NCBI GenBank assembly: GCA_002395135.1
Contig: DGWC01000013.1
Span: 135,170 to 146,600, forward strand
Length of the DNA stretch: 11,431 nucleotides
Direction: 5' to 3'
From: Prevotella sp. UBA4268
GTDB taxonomy: Bacteria; Bacteroidota; Bacteroidia; Bacteroidales; Bacteroidaceae
Every line of letters begins with the position of its first letter. Positions within the stretch are counted from its first letter, which is position 1. Made by a program: the position numbers and the translations under genes. Shown in pieces: positions 1-7,197 of this stretch. The notes under the pieces were generated by a model. That model searched no databases and was not told the origin of the DNA. It worked only from the letters and a program-made list of their open reading frames with translations.

Positions 1-39
1 CGGGTAACCGTACCGGGGGTTCGAATCCCCCAGCTTCCG
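1..39 (+). tRNA. tRNA-Ser, 3' part only (cut by window edge)
   Basis: The 3' part of a tRNA is visible. A variable-arm hairpin (CGG-GTAA-CCG) is followed by a perfect T arm (GGGGG, loop TTCGAAT, CCCCC at 15-31), a 3' acceptor strand AGCTTCC at 32-38 and discriminator G at 39. A long variable arm with discriminator G points to serine, because other long-arm tRNAs (Leu, Tyr) normally carry A there. No CCA is encoded, as is usual for this group. The anticodon lies outside the window, so the isoacceptor is unknown. Confidence 0.85.
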
Positions 40-70
40 CTGAGGTTCGAAAGAAAAAGCCTGTACTTAT

Positions 71-142
71 GGTGGATTCATCTAATGGTTAGGATACAAG
101 ATTCTCAATCTTGGCATAGGGGTTCGATTCCCCTATCCACTA
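71..142 (+). tRNA. tRNA-Glu (anticodon CTC)
   Basis: A complete 72-nt cloverleaf. The acceptor stem is GGTGGAT (71-77) with ATCCACT (135-141), closed by a G-U first pair. The D arm contains TGGTTAGGA. The anticodon stem CAAGA/TCTTG (97-101/109-113) carries loop TTCTCAA with anticodon CTC at 104-106. The T arm is AGGGG-TTCGATT-CCCCT (118-134). The discriminator is A142 and CCA is not encoded. CTC reads GAG codons. It lies 31 nt after the tRNA-Ser and probably shares its transcript. Confidence 0.93.
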
Positions 143-145
143 CAG

Positions 146-187
146 AAAAAGGGAAGACATTGAAAAATGCTTCCCTTTTTTGTTTTT
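146..187. terminator. Bidirectional intrinsic terminator
   Basis: A stem GGGAAG-(A)-CATT pairs with AATG-CTTCCC around a GAAA loop (151-174), with one bulged A. It has an A tract on the left (146-150) and a T-rich run on the right (175-187). On the plus strand it closes the tRNA unit. On the minus strand the A tract becomes a T run, so it can also end the aldo/keto reductase transcript whose stop is at 219. Confidence 0.85.
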
Positions 188-218
188 TTAGTTCTTTTAT
201 TTAGCACGTTCCATACAA

Positions 219-1061
219 TCAGAAGGTGGCTTCGTCGGGATCGCTTCCTACCCGACTACTGCTCATCTTGTCGATGAGGGCCATGTCTTCCTCGCTGATT
301 TGGAAATCAAACACCTGCAGATTCTCCTCTATTCTCGATGGTGTGACGCTCTTTACCAATGGAACAATATCGTGTTGCATCACCCAGCGGATAACGGTTT
401 GTGCCACGGTGTGGCCGTATTTCTCTGCAAGTCCGGTGAGCAACTCATCAAACAGGATGCTGCCGCGCCCGAGTGGGCTCCAAGCCTGTACCACAATGCC
501 TTTCTGCTGACAATAATTGACTGTCTCTGGCTGCATGAAACCAGGATGATACTCAATCTGATCTACCATCGGCATCACATTTGCCACTTCCAAGAGCGGT
601 TCAAGATGATGGGGCATGAAGTTGCTCACTCCGATACTTTTTATGCATCCTTCTTCATACAATCTTTCAAAAGCGCGCCAAGTGTCTATGTTCAACTGGT
701 CTGCCTTGTCGCCAAACTGTTTTCGGTTGGCAGGCCAATGAATAAGATACAGGTCAAGATAGTCGGTTCCCAGATCACTGATTGTTTTTTCGAATGCTCG
801 CAGCGTGGTGTCGTAACCTCTCTCCGTATTCCATAGTTTGCTAGTCAGGAAAATCTCTTCACGTTGTTTCCCGCTTTCACGGATTCCCTCTCCTACGCTT
901 TTTTCATTGCCGTAGACCGCAGCCGTGTCCACATGCTTGTATCCTTTCTCTATGGCGGTACGCACCGAATTTACACATATTTCCCCGTCGGGAGTCAGAA
1001 ATGTGCCGAATCCCGGTTGTGGCATCAGCCTGCCATTTGTCAGTTTTTTGTCCTTCATCAT
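219..1061 (-). CDS. Aldo/keto reductase (AKR5-like, 2,5-diketo-D-gluconate reductase type)
   Basis: A 280-residue cytosolic NAD(P)H-dependent carbonyl reductase of the single-domain AKR (beta/alpha)8 barrel family, at the family's usual length. The catalytic tetrad is D45 (HVDTAAVYGNE), Y50, K75 (LTSKLWN) and H108 (LIHWP). The substrate-face motif GVSNF is at 144-148. A C-terminal motif of the form K-S-x-T-P-x-R-I-x-E-N matches the cofactor 2'-phosphate binding segment, so NADPH is favoured. The protein begins MM, so the true start may be either adjacent ATG. It is monocistronic: its own promoter lies at 1093-1123 and a terminator follows. It is divergent from the ABC exporter. The substrate cannot be read from sequence; members act on diketogluconate, methylglyoxal and other aldehydes, and a detoxification role is possible. 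Confidence 0.93.
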   Translation of the reverse strand: MMKDKKLTNGRLMPQPGFGTFLTPDGEICVNSVRTAIEKGYKHVDTAAVYGNEKSVGEGIRESGKQREEIFLTSKLWNTERGYDTTLRAFEKTISDLGTDYLDLYLIHWPANRKQFGDKADQLNIDTWRAFERLYEEGCIKSIGVSNFMPHHLEPLLEVANVMPMVDQIEYHPGFMQPETVNYCQQKGIVVQAWSPLGRGSILFDELLTGLAEKYGHTVAQTVIRWVMQHDIVPLVKSVTPSRIEENLQVFDFQISEEDMALIDKMSSSRVGSDPDEATF

Positions 1062-1092
1062 AGTGGTAGTTCTTTAATGAGTTAGTTTTTTG

Positions 1093-1123
1093 CAAATATA
1101 ATAAAAAACATCAAAATGCCAAA
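1093..1123 (-). promoter_or_regulatory. Bacteroidetes-type promoter of the aldo/keto reductase
   Basis: On the minus strand there is TTTG (1123-1120), a 19-bp spacer, then TATATTTG (1100-1093). This matches the -33 TTTG / -7 TAnnTTTG consensus of the Bacteroidetes primary sigma factor. The predicted transcription start near 1086 gives a leader of about 25 nt. Confidence 0.75.
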
Positions 1124-1163
1124 AGATAGATTGAAAAGAAATCTGATTTGTGAAAAAAAAGCG

Positions 1164-1171
1164 TAACTTTG
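1164..1171 (+). promoter_or_regulatory. Promoter -7 element of the ABC exporter operon
   Basis: TAACTTTG followed by CA is a strong TAnnTTTG match. No TTTG lies at the ideal -33 distance; the nearest, at 1147-1150, is only 13 bp away. Transcription would start near 1178, about 20 nt before the TTG start at 1199. That spacing is like the other promoters in the window and supports that start. Confidence 0.65.
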
Positions 1172-1198
1172 CATCAGATTTACTAAATAACAGACACT

Positions 1199-2974
1199 TT
1201 GATAAAAAAGCTTATTCAACAAGTCGGGCAGTTCAGAACTGCTGCTATCTTAACGCCAGTGTTTACCGCGCTCGAAGTGGTGATGGGTGTGTTGATTCCT
1301 TATGTAACTTCGTGGATTATAGACCGTGGCATATTGGCTGGCGATATAAATAAAGTCTATTTATATGGCGGTTTGATGTTGGTGATGGCGTTTTTCAGTA
1401 TGATGTTCGGCATTTTGTCGGGGCGTTTTTCTGCCTATGCTTCTTCTGGATTTGCATATAATTTGCGCAATGCGATGTATGAGAACATTCAGACCTTCTC
1501 TTTCTCTAACATCGACAAGTATTCCAGTGCCGGATTGATTACCCGAATGACGACCGATGTGCAGAGCCTTCAGCAGGCATTCCAGATGCTCATGCGCATT
1601 TCGGTACGTGCTCCGCTGAATCTGATATTCAGCGTTTTCATGTGCGTGTTCATTAATCTGAAGATGAGCACCATCTTTGTGGTCGCGTTAATCATACTTG
1701 GCACGGCGTTGTATCTGATCATATCGCGTACTGTGAAACTTTTTGCGCAGGTATTCCAGCGATATGACGACCTGAACGGCTCTGTTCAAGAGAATATTTC
1801 TGCCATTCGTGTGGTCAAGGCCTTTGTTCGCGAAGACTTTGAAAACAAGAAATTCAGCAAGGCAGCCAATGCATTATATAGATTGTTTGTCAAAACAGAA
1901 AGCCTGCAGGCACTCAACCATCCCATCATGATGCTGGTTGTATACGGCTGCATTATTTCATTGTCATGGTTCGGCGCGCAATTCATTGTCATTGGTGAAC
2001 TTACCACGGGTCAACTCACGTCTTTGTTTACCTACGTTATGAGCATTCTTTCGTCGCTGATGATGCTTTCCATGATCTTTGTAAACCTAACAATGAGTGC
2101 AGCAAGCGCTAAACGCGTGGTGGAAATCATTGATGAAAAAGCCGATATCAAGAATCCTGAGAGAGACGCTGTTAAGGAAGTAAAAGACGGAAGCATAGAT
2201 TTCTCACATGTCAGTTTCAGTTATGGCAACAAGAGCCAGAATACTCTGGGCCAGGAAAGTGGGAAAGTGTATGCCATATGTGATGTTGATTTGCACATCA
2301 AGAGCGGTGAGACAATAGGAGTCATAGGTGGAACGGGATGTGGAAAATCTTCTCTCGCCACGCTTGTCAGTCGTTTGTATGATGTGAGCGATGGTTCTGT
2401 GAAGGTGGGAGGCGTTGACGTGAGGCAATATGACCTTACCACTTTGCGCAATGAGGTGTCAATGGTGTTGCAAAACAACACTCTGTTTTCGGGAACCGTA
2501 CTCGACAACCTGCGATGGGGCAAAGAAGATGCTACGCTCGATGAGTGTATGGAAGCCTGCAGACTGGCATGTGCTGACGAATTTATCAATCAGATGCCCG
2601 ACGGTTATAATACCTATATTGAGCAGAACGGCAGTAATCTGTCTGGCGGACAGAAACAACGCCTATGCATAGCGCGCGCGCTGCTGAAGAAACCCAAGGT
2701 TTTGATTCTCGACGACTCTACCAGCGCTTGCGATACCGAAACAGATGCCAAGATTCAGCGTGCATTCCGTGAAGAAATGCCTGATGTCACCAAACTGATT
2801 ATTGCCCAGAGAATACAGAGTGTGCAGCATGCCGACCGTATTGTTGTCATGCAAAGCGGACGCATAACAGGCTTCGATACACATGAGAACCTTCTGAAAA
2901 ACAATTCTATTTATCAGGAAATCTATCAGATTCAGACCAAAGACAGCGGTGATTTTGATGGCGAGCCCAAATAG
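1199..2974 (+). CDS. ABC exporter half-transporter, degenerate-site subunit of a heterodimer
   Basis: A 591-residue inner-membrane half-transporter: six membrane helices at about 16-300, then a nucleotide-binding domain from about 333. Motifs are Walker A GGTGCGKSS (377-385), Q-loop Q425, canonical signature LSGGQ (481-485) and Walker B VLILDD (501-506). D506 replaces the catalytic Glu and Q537 replaces the switch His (IIAQRI). This pattern is known from the catalytically weak subunit of heterodimeric exporters such as TM287/288 and BmrCD. The start is TTG: an in-frame stop lies at 1184-1186 and the first in-frame ATG (codon 30) would remove part of helix 1. The next gene encodes the complementary partner. 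Substrate unknown; multidrug or lipid-like compounds are typical of the family. Confidence 0.93.
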   Translation: MIKKLIQQVGQFRTAAILTPVFTALEVVMGVLIPYVTSWIIDRGILAGDINKVYLYGGLMLVMAFFSMMFGILSGRFSAYASSGFAYNLRNAMYENIQTFSFSNIDKYSSAGLITRMTTDVQSLQQAFQMLMRISVRAPLNLIFSVFMCVFINLKMSTIFVVALIILGTALYLIISRTVKLFAQVFQRYDDLNGSVQENISAIRVVKAFVREDFENKKFSKAANALYRLFVKTESLQALNHPIMMLVVYGCIISLSWFGAQFIVIGELTTGQLTSLFTYVMSILSSLMMLSMIFVNLTMSAASAKRVVEIIDEKADIKNPERDAVKEVKDGSIDFSHVSFSYGNKSQNTLGQESGKVYAICDVDLHIKSGETIGVIGGTGCGKSSLATLVSRLYDVSDGSVKVGGVDVRQYDLTTLRNEVSMVLQNNTLFSGTVLDNLRWGKEDATLDECMEACRLACADEFINQMPDGYNTYIEQNGSNLSGGQKQRLCIARALLKKPKVLILDDSTSACDTETDAKIQRAFREEMPDVTKLIIAQRIQSVQHADRIVVMQSGRITGFDTHENLLKNNSIYQEIYQIQTKDSGDFDGEPK

Positions 2975-3031
2975 AATGGTGTTTGGACGATATGCAGTGA
3001 ATGATTAAGAATTAAAAATGAGATAAAAGAT

Positions 3032-5071
3032 ATGGCTCAACCAAGAATGAATATGGGACCGGGCGGCCGACATGGCGGAGGGCGCAATATGGGGATTGCC
3101 AAAATGCCAAAGGGCGGCACCAAATTGATTATGCGACTGCTGAAATACGTGGCAGTTAATTACAAATGGTCGTTGATGGCTGTTTTGGTGTGCATTGTCA
3201 TCACTTCTGTGACAACTCTTACCTCTACCCTGTTCACCCGTACACTGATAGACGACTATATTCTCCCGCTCACACAGGCTGAGCATCCCGATTTCACTCC
3301 GCTTGCACATGCACTCATGAAACTGGCTGCCGTGCTTTTCGTCGGTGCCATCTGCTCGTATGCCCATAGCCGGCTAATGATAAACGTAAGCCAAGGCACG
3401 CTGAAGCGATTGCGCATAGACGTGTTCAGCCACATGCAGAAACTGCCTATCAAGTATTTCGACACCCATGCCCATGGAAATACGATGTCGATCTACACCA
3501 ACGACATAGATACGCTCCGGCAGATGATTAGTTCCATGCCGAATCTTTTCTCATCGCTCGTCACCATTACGCTGACACTGACGAGTATGATTGTGCTGAG
3601 CATGCCGCTCACCATCCTCACTGTGATCATGTCGTTTGTGATGATCTATACCACCAGGAAGTTGGGACGGCGTTCCTCCAAGTATTTCTATGCCCAGCAA
3701 AGCAATCTGGGAAACATGAACGGCTATGTAGAAGAAATCCTGACGGGACAGAAAGTGGTGAAGATTTTCTGCCATGAAGACGAGTCGATTGGGCGTTTTC
3801 GCGAATTGAACGAGTTGCTCCGGTCGAGCACATACAATGCCAATCGTGTGGCAAACATCGTTATGCCCGTGAACGGCAATCTGTCTAACCTGATTTATGT
3901 GATGACTGCCATCTTCGGAGCGATGCTTGCCTTGCGATACACCGCAACAGGCACTCCCCTTTCATCGCCCATCACCACATTCGCTGCTGGGCTTTCGCCA
4001 GTCTTCTCAGCCCTCACCGTGGGCACCGTGGTGAGTTTCCTCACGCTGATCAAGAATTTCACAAGGCCGGTTTCAGAGGTTTCCAACCAGATAAACTCCA
4101 TCATCAACGCCGTGGCTGGTGCTATGCGTGTGTTTGATGTGCTCGACGCCCAGCCAGAAACAGAAGAACAATCACCCGTCACGTTGGTGAATGCGCGCGA
4201 AAATGCAGACGGAACACTCACGGAAACGACCGACCATACCGGCGTATGGGCATGGAAAATCAATGAAAAGGCGGCTTTGGGCGAAACGCAACTGCCAAAA
4301 CTGGTGCGTCAGCGTGGCGAAGTAGACTTCTTCGGTGTTGATTTCAGTTATCCCGTATTGCAGGACGACGGCCAGGAAGTGTTAGGACGACAGGTGCTGT
4401 TTGATATAGAAATGGATACAGATGCAGGTCAGAAAATTGCGCTTGTGGGTGGAACGGGAGCCGGAAAGACCACCATTACGAATCTTATCAACAGGTTTTA
4501 TGACATTCAGGATGGTAAAATCCTGTATGATGGCATCAATATTAACAGCATAGGTAGGCAAGAACTGCGCCGATCATTGGGTATGGTGCTTCAAGAAACG
4601 CATCTTTTCACTGGCACCGTGATGGAAAACATCCGCTATGGGCGCCTCGATGCTTCCGACGAGGAATGTATTGAAGCAGCAAAACTGGTACATGCCGATG
4701 ACTTTATTACCCGTCTGCCCGATGGCTATATGACAATGCTGTCGGGCGATGGTGGAAATCTGTCGCAGGGAGAGCGTCAGTTGATTGCCATAGCGCGTGC
4801 TGCCGTTGCCAATCCGCCCGCTTTGATTCTCGATGAGGCCACTTCGAGCATTGATACGCGCACAGAACAACTTGTACAACAGGGCATGGACTCTCTGATG
4901 CAAGGCAGAACCACCTTCGTGATAGCCCATCGGCTGAGCACAATTCGCAATGCCGACTGGATCATGGTGATGGATCACGGACGTATTATCGAGCGCGGCA
5001 ACCACGAACAACTGCTTGCCATGAAGGGGAAATACTATCAGTTGTATACCGGCAATCAGATAACGGCATGA
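3032..5071 (+). CDS. ABC exporter half-transporter, catalytic-site subunit of a heterodimer
   Basis: A 679-residue partner of the preceding gene, 57 nt downstream on the same strand, so very likely one operon. A Gly/Met-rich basic N-terminal segment (2-30) precedes six membrane helices (about 45-345). The nucleotide-binding domain has Walker A GGTGAGKTT (473-481), Q-loop Q521, a non-canonical signature LSQGE (577-581), Walker B ALILDE with intact catalytic E602, and switch H633 (IAHRLST). The altered signature would face the degenerate Walker B of the first subunit, while this subunit's intact site faces the partner's LSGGQ. A linker of about 55 residues (roughly 373-428, with a TGVWAWKINE stretch) between the two domains is longer than in simple half-transporters; I recall similar linkers in related proteins. 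Substrate unknown. Confidence 0.93.
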   Translation: MAQPRMNMGPGGRHGGGRNMGIAKMPKGGTKLIMRLLKYVAVNYKWSLMAVLVCIVITSVTTLTSTLFTRTLIDDYILPLTQAEHPDFTPLAHALMKLAAVLFVGAICSYAHSRLMINVSQGTLKRLRIDVFSHMQKLPIKYFDTHAHGNTMSIYTNDIDTLRQMISSMPNLFSSLVTITLTLTSMIVLSMPLTILTVIMSFVMIYTTRKLGRRSSKYFYAQQSNLGNMNGYVEEILTGQKVVKIFCHEDESIGRFRELNELLRSSTYNANRVANIVMPVNGNLSNLIYVMTAIFGAMLALRYTATGTPLSSPITTFAAGLSPVFSALTVGTVVSFLTLIKNFTRPVSEVSNQINSIINAVAGAMRVFDVLDAQPETEEQSPVTLVNARENADGTLTETTDHTGVWAWKINEKAALGETQLPKLVRQRGEVDFFGVDFSYPVLQDDGQEVLGRQVLFDIEMDTDAGQKIALVGGTGAGKTTITNLINRFYDIQDGKILYDGININSIGRQELRRSLGMVLQETHLFTGTVMENIRYGRLDASDEECIEAAKLVHADDFITRLPDGYMTMLSGDGGNLSQGERQLIAIARAAVANPPALILDEATSSIDTRTEQLVQQGMDSLMQGRTTFVIAHRLSTIRNADWIMVMDHGRIIERGNHEQLLAMKGKYYQLYTGNQITA

Positions 5072-5112
5072 TGACGGGCTTGTTGATGCGGCATTGAAGA
5101 ATAGGCTGAAGG

Positions 5113-6492
5113 TCAGAATTCCTTCACCACTGTTTTGCCGTCGAGCCAGTCTATCATGTTCAAAACCAAGAAATTCCAGTTCTGGAAGCCTTTGTTGAGC
5201 ACAGGTTCGCCATTTTCTGGCAGATAGTATTCGTGGAGTGCGCCGAAACGTTCAAAGTCGCGGCCAAGCAGGAGCACCGTTTTCTCGGCCAGTTCGCGTG
5301 CTTCTTCGCGGTAGCCATAGTTAAGCAGTGCGCGGAAAACCAGATAGTTGACATTAATCCACACCGGTCCTTGCCACGACGAAGGGTTGCCGCTGGCTCT
5401 CAGGTCGTACATCTTTTCCATCGGTGAGAGCGAGCGAACACCTGCCGGACAATTAAATTCCTCAGCATTCTTGTAGTGGCGCTCCACCATTTCGCGAGCC
5501 TGTTCCTCGCTTGCGATGCCTGCCCACATGGCCATGAACCCGCTCCACACGCTGAAACGCATAATCAGGCAGTCGTATGACCGTGGCTGTCCGGTGTGAT
5601 AAAAGAAATCCCCCTCTCCTATTCCTTCGGTTTCAGGCTTCTCCACAGGTAGCAGATTGAAGTCAACACTATAGTAGAATCTGTCGCGCGGATCCCAGCA
5701 ATGCGTCATAATACTGTTTTTCAGGCGGTCGGCCTCTTTCTGATAGAAAGCCGAAATCTCAGGCATCTGCAACTTGTCTGCCAGAAAAACCATTGCCAGC
5801 AGTTCCTTATACATCAGGGCATTCAAGAAAATGGAGCCCGAACTCTCAGCAGGCCGATAGAAAGTGCTTGGGTCGTTGTCCACGCCAATGGCCACATCAT
5901 TCTCCCAATAAAGCAGTCCTGTGGCTTTGTGACGATGATAATTCAGATATTTTCCTTCGAAACTCTGCAACTTATAGAAGTCTTCGCGCAGCCACTCAGC
6001 ATCTCCCCCATTCTGCTGAACGATGAATGCAGCATGCTGTGCCAGGGTTGGCTTGTGCATATTTGTTTTCCAGGGATTGATTTTCTTCAGCATTTCCTCG
6101 CGTGAAGGCTGGTTTCTCTCAATCCAGAACGGAATCCAGCCGTCCATACCGCCATAGTTGAGCGAGTTGAGCACGCATCCCTGCTCATAGGCAACGGCCT
6201 CCCGCTTGTCGGCCTCGCTGCCTTTGTCGGTCAGTATCTGTCGCAAGGCAACATTGCTGAGCCATGAATCCCAATCCCAAAGGATATCGAGATACTGGCT
6301 GCTGCCTGGTGCGAGAAACGGATATTTCAGCGATCCGCCGGCTTTGCGATACATGCCGCGCATCTCCTTATATATGTTTTGGCGGCAAATATCTTTGTAT
6401 TTGCTCACATTGGCGGTGTTTCGCTCGGGCATTTGTGCAAATGAACATGCGCAGATCATGCTGGAAATGAAGATGAGAATAGACTTTCGCAT
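5113..6492 (-). CDS. Exported MGH1/GH63-like (alpha/alpha)6-barrel glycoside hydrolase
   Basis: A 459-residue protein with an N-terminal export signal (about 1-19, ending CACSFA before Gln). Cleavage by signal peptidase I after A19 is plausible, but I-C-A-C at 13-16 also resembles a lipobox, so a lipoprotein cannot be excluded. Features of the GH63/GH37-like clan are WDWDSW (72-77), GVDND (203-207) with D205 as likely general acid, SSWQGPVWINVNYL (371-384) and LHEYY (419-423) with E421 as likely general base. The two acids and their spacing resemble bacterial mannosylglycerate hydrolase. The substrate is not settled: a mannosyl- or glucosyl-glycerate, a trehalose-like sugar or a short alpha-linked oligosaccharide are all possible. 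It has its own -7 element and lies convergent to the exporter with a 41-nt gap and no clear terminator. Confidence 0.85.
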   Translation of the reverse strand: MRKSILIFISSMICACSFAQMPERNTANVSKYKDICRQNIYKEMRGMYRKAGGSLKYPFLAPGSSQYLDILWDWDSWLSNVALRQILTDKGSEADKREAVAYEQGCVLNSLNYGGMDGWIPFWIERNQPSREEMLKKINPWKTNMHKPTLAQHAAFIVQQNGGDAEWLREDFYKLQSFEGKYLNYHRHKATGLLYWENDVAIGVDNDPSTFYRPAESSGSIFLNALMYKELLAMVFLADKLQMPEISAFYQKEADRLKNSIMTHCWDPRDRFYYSVDFNLLPVEKPETEGIGEGDFFYHTGQPRSYDCLIMRFSVWSGFMAMWAGIASEEQAREMVERHYKNAEEFNCPAGVRSLSPMEKMYDLRASGNPSSWQGPVWINVNYLVFRALLNYGYREEARELAEKTVLLLGRDFERFGALHEYYLPENGEPVLNKGFQNWNFLVLNMIDWLDGKTVVKEF

Positions 6493-6517
6493 AGGTTATG
6501 TTATTATATAATCGCTA

Positions 6518-6525
6518 CAAAGATA
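6518..6525 (-). promoter_or_regulatory. Promoter -7 element of the MGH1/GH63-like gene
   Basis: The minus strand reads TATCTTTG, an exact TAnnTTTG match. The predicted start near 6511 gives a leader of about 20 nt. No TTTG is found at the -33 distance. It lies just after the alaX terminator, so the glycosidase is probably an independent unit. Confidence 0.6.
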
Positions 6526-6568
6526 CACATTTTTCTTGTTTTTATGGTGTTTTCTGAGAATTTGAAAA

Positions 6569-6597
6569 CAAAAAAAGCCTGATAGCAACTATCAGGC
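6569..6597 (-). terminator. Intrinsic terminator after alaX
   Basis: A perfect 9-bp stem GCCTGATAG/CTATCAGGC (6577-6585 and 6589-6597) with a 3-nt loop. On the minus strand it is followed directly by a run of seven T after the stem. It begins 18 nt past the alaX stop. Confidence 0.9.
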
Positions 6598-6614
6598 ACT
6601 GGCTTTCGTCTTCA

Positions 6615-7118
6615 TCACAGCACGATTTTAAACCGAATGCGGAAACTCCGCTTTTCCTCGTCCCAGTTCGTGCCGAGCATTTCGAAACGTCCTATTTGAG
6701 CCGTGGAACGCACATGTTTGCCGATGCACGGACATACATCATAGTCGCCGATGCGCACCAGGCGGATGGTTTCCGAAGCATCGTCGGGCAGCCTTTCCAG
6801 CGACAACTGGGCATCGGGCGACCCCTCCTCGGCATCCATGATGACGCCGTCGAGTTCTGCGCGGGTTACAAACTGGAACGTTACGGGCATGTCTTCTGCT
6901 ATCAATGCATTCATCTGCCGCTCTATTTCCTTTTCCACTTTGCGGTCGGGCTTGCGCTCCAGCGTATAACTGATTTTGCTCTTTTTGCGCTCTATGTGAG
7001 CATTTCTTGAGCGTTCACAGCCAAACATCCTTACCATCAACTGGTTAAGTAGATGCTCTGCCGTGTGTGCCGGAGGAAATTCTTCCTTGTTGTGGTCGTT
7101 CAGTATATACTCGTCCAT
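6615..7118 (-). CDS. Stand-alone AlaX-type aminoacyl-tRNA editing (deacylase) protein
   Basis: A 167-residue cytosolic protein resembling the editing domain of alanyl-tRNA synthetase (also related to the ThrRS second additional domain). It has the two halves of the zinc site: HTAEH (H18, H22) and CIGKH (C131, H135), the latter in a segment CPCIGKHVRSTAQIG. There is no catalytic or tRNA-binding synthetase domain and no N-terminal beta-barrel extension, so it corresponds in size to the short AlaX class. The expected role is hydrolysis in trans of wrongly charged tRNA, typically Ser-tRNA(Ala). Another specificity, such as mischarged tRNA(Thr), cannot be excluded. It has its own -7 element and terminator; upstream amylase transcripts may also read into it, since no strong terminator separates them. 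Confidence 0.88.
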   Translation of the reverse strand: MDEYILNDHNKEEFPPAHTAEHLLNQLMVRMFGCERSRNAHIERKKSKISYTLERKPDRKVEKEIERQMNALIAEDMPVTFQFVTRAELDGVIMDAEEGSPDAQLSLERLPDDASETIRLVRIGDYDVCPCIGKHVRSTAQIGRFEMLGTNWDEEKRSFRIRFKIVL

Positions 7119-7147
7119 CGTTATTGTGATATAAGTTGTCTTGTTTG

Positions 7148-7155
7148 CAAAGTTA
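7148..7155 (-). promoter_or_regulatory. Promoter -7 element of alaX
   Basis: The minus strand reads TAACTTTG followed by CA, identical to the exporter operon's element. The predicted start near 7141 leaves a leader of about 23 nt before the ATG at 7118. No good -33 TTTG is present. Confidence 0.6.
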
Positions 7156-7197
7156 CGAAAAACGTATGAGATGAGAAAGGAAAACGCTTTTATTCTT

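Noticed and set aside
904..1095. 63-codon minus-strand frame overlapping the start of the reductase
   Set aside because: It runs over the reductase promoter and in another frame of the same strand as the reductase N-terminus.
1150..1353. 67-codon plus-strand frame starting GTG at the exporter promoter
   Set aside because: It spans the -7 element and overlaps the exporter gene out of frame; the exporter frame encodes the expected membrane helix.
3005..3367. 120-codon minus-strand frame under the second exporter gene
   Set aside because: Antisense to a well-supported ABC transporter and without any recognisable feature; treated as a shadow.
5072..5126. Possible terminator between the convergent exporter and glycosidase genes
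   Set aside because: Only a 5-bp GAAGG/CCTTC stem without a T tract is visible, overlapping the glycosidase stop region; too weak to call.
7156..7197. Possible terminator after the amylase gene
   Set aside because: Only short AAAA/TTTT pairings are present, with no stable stem; read-through into alaX remains possible.
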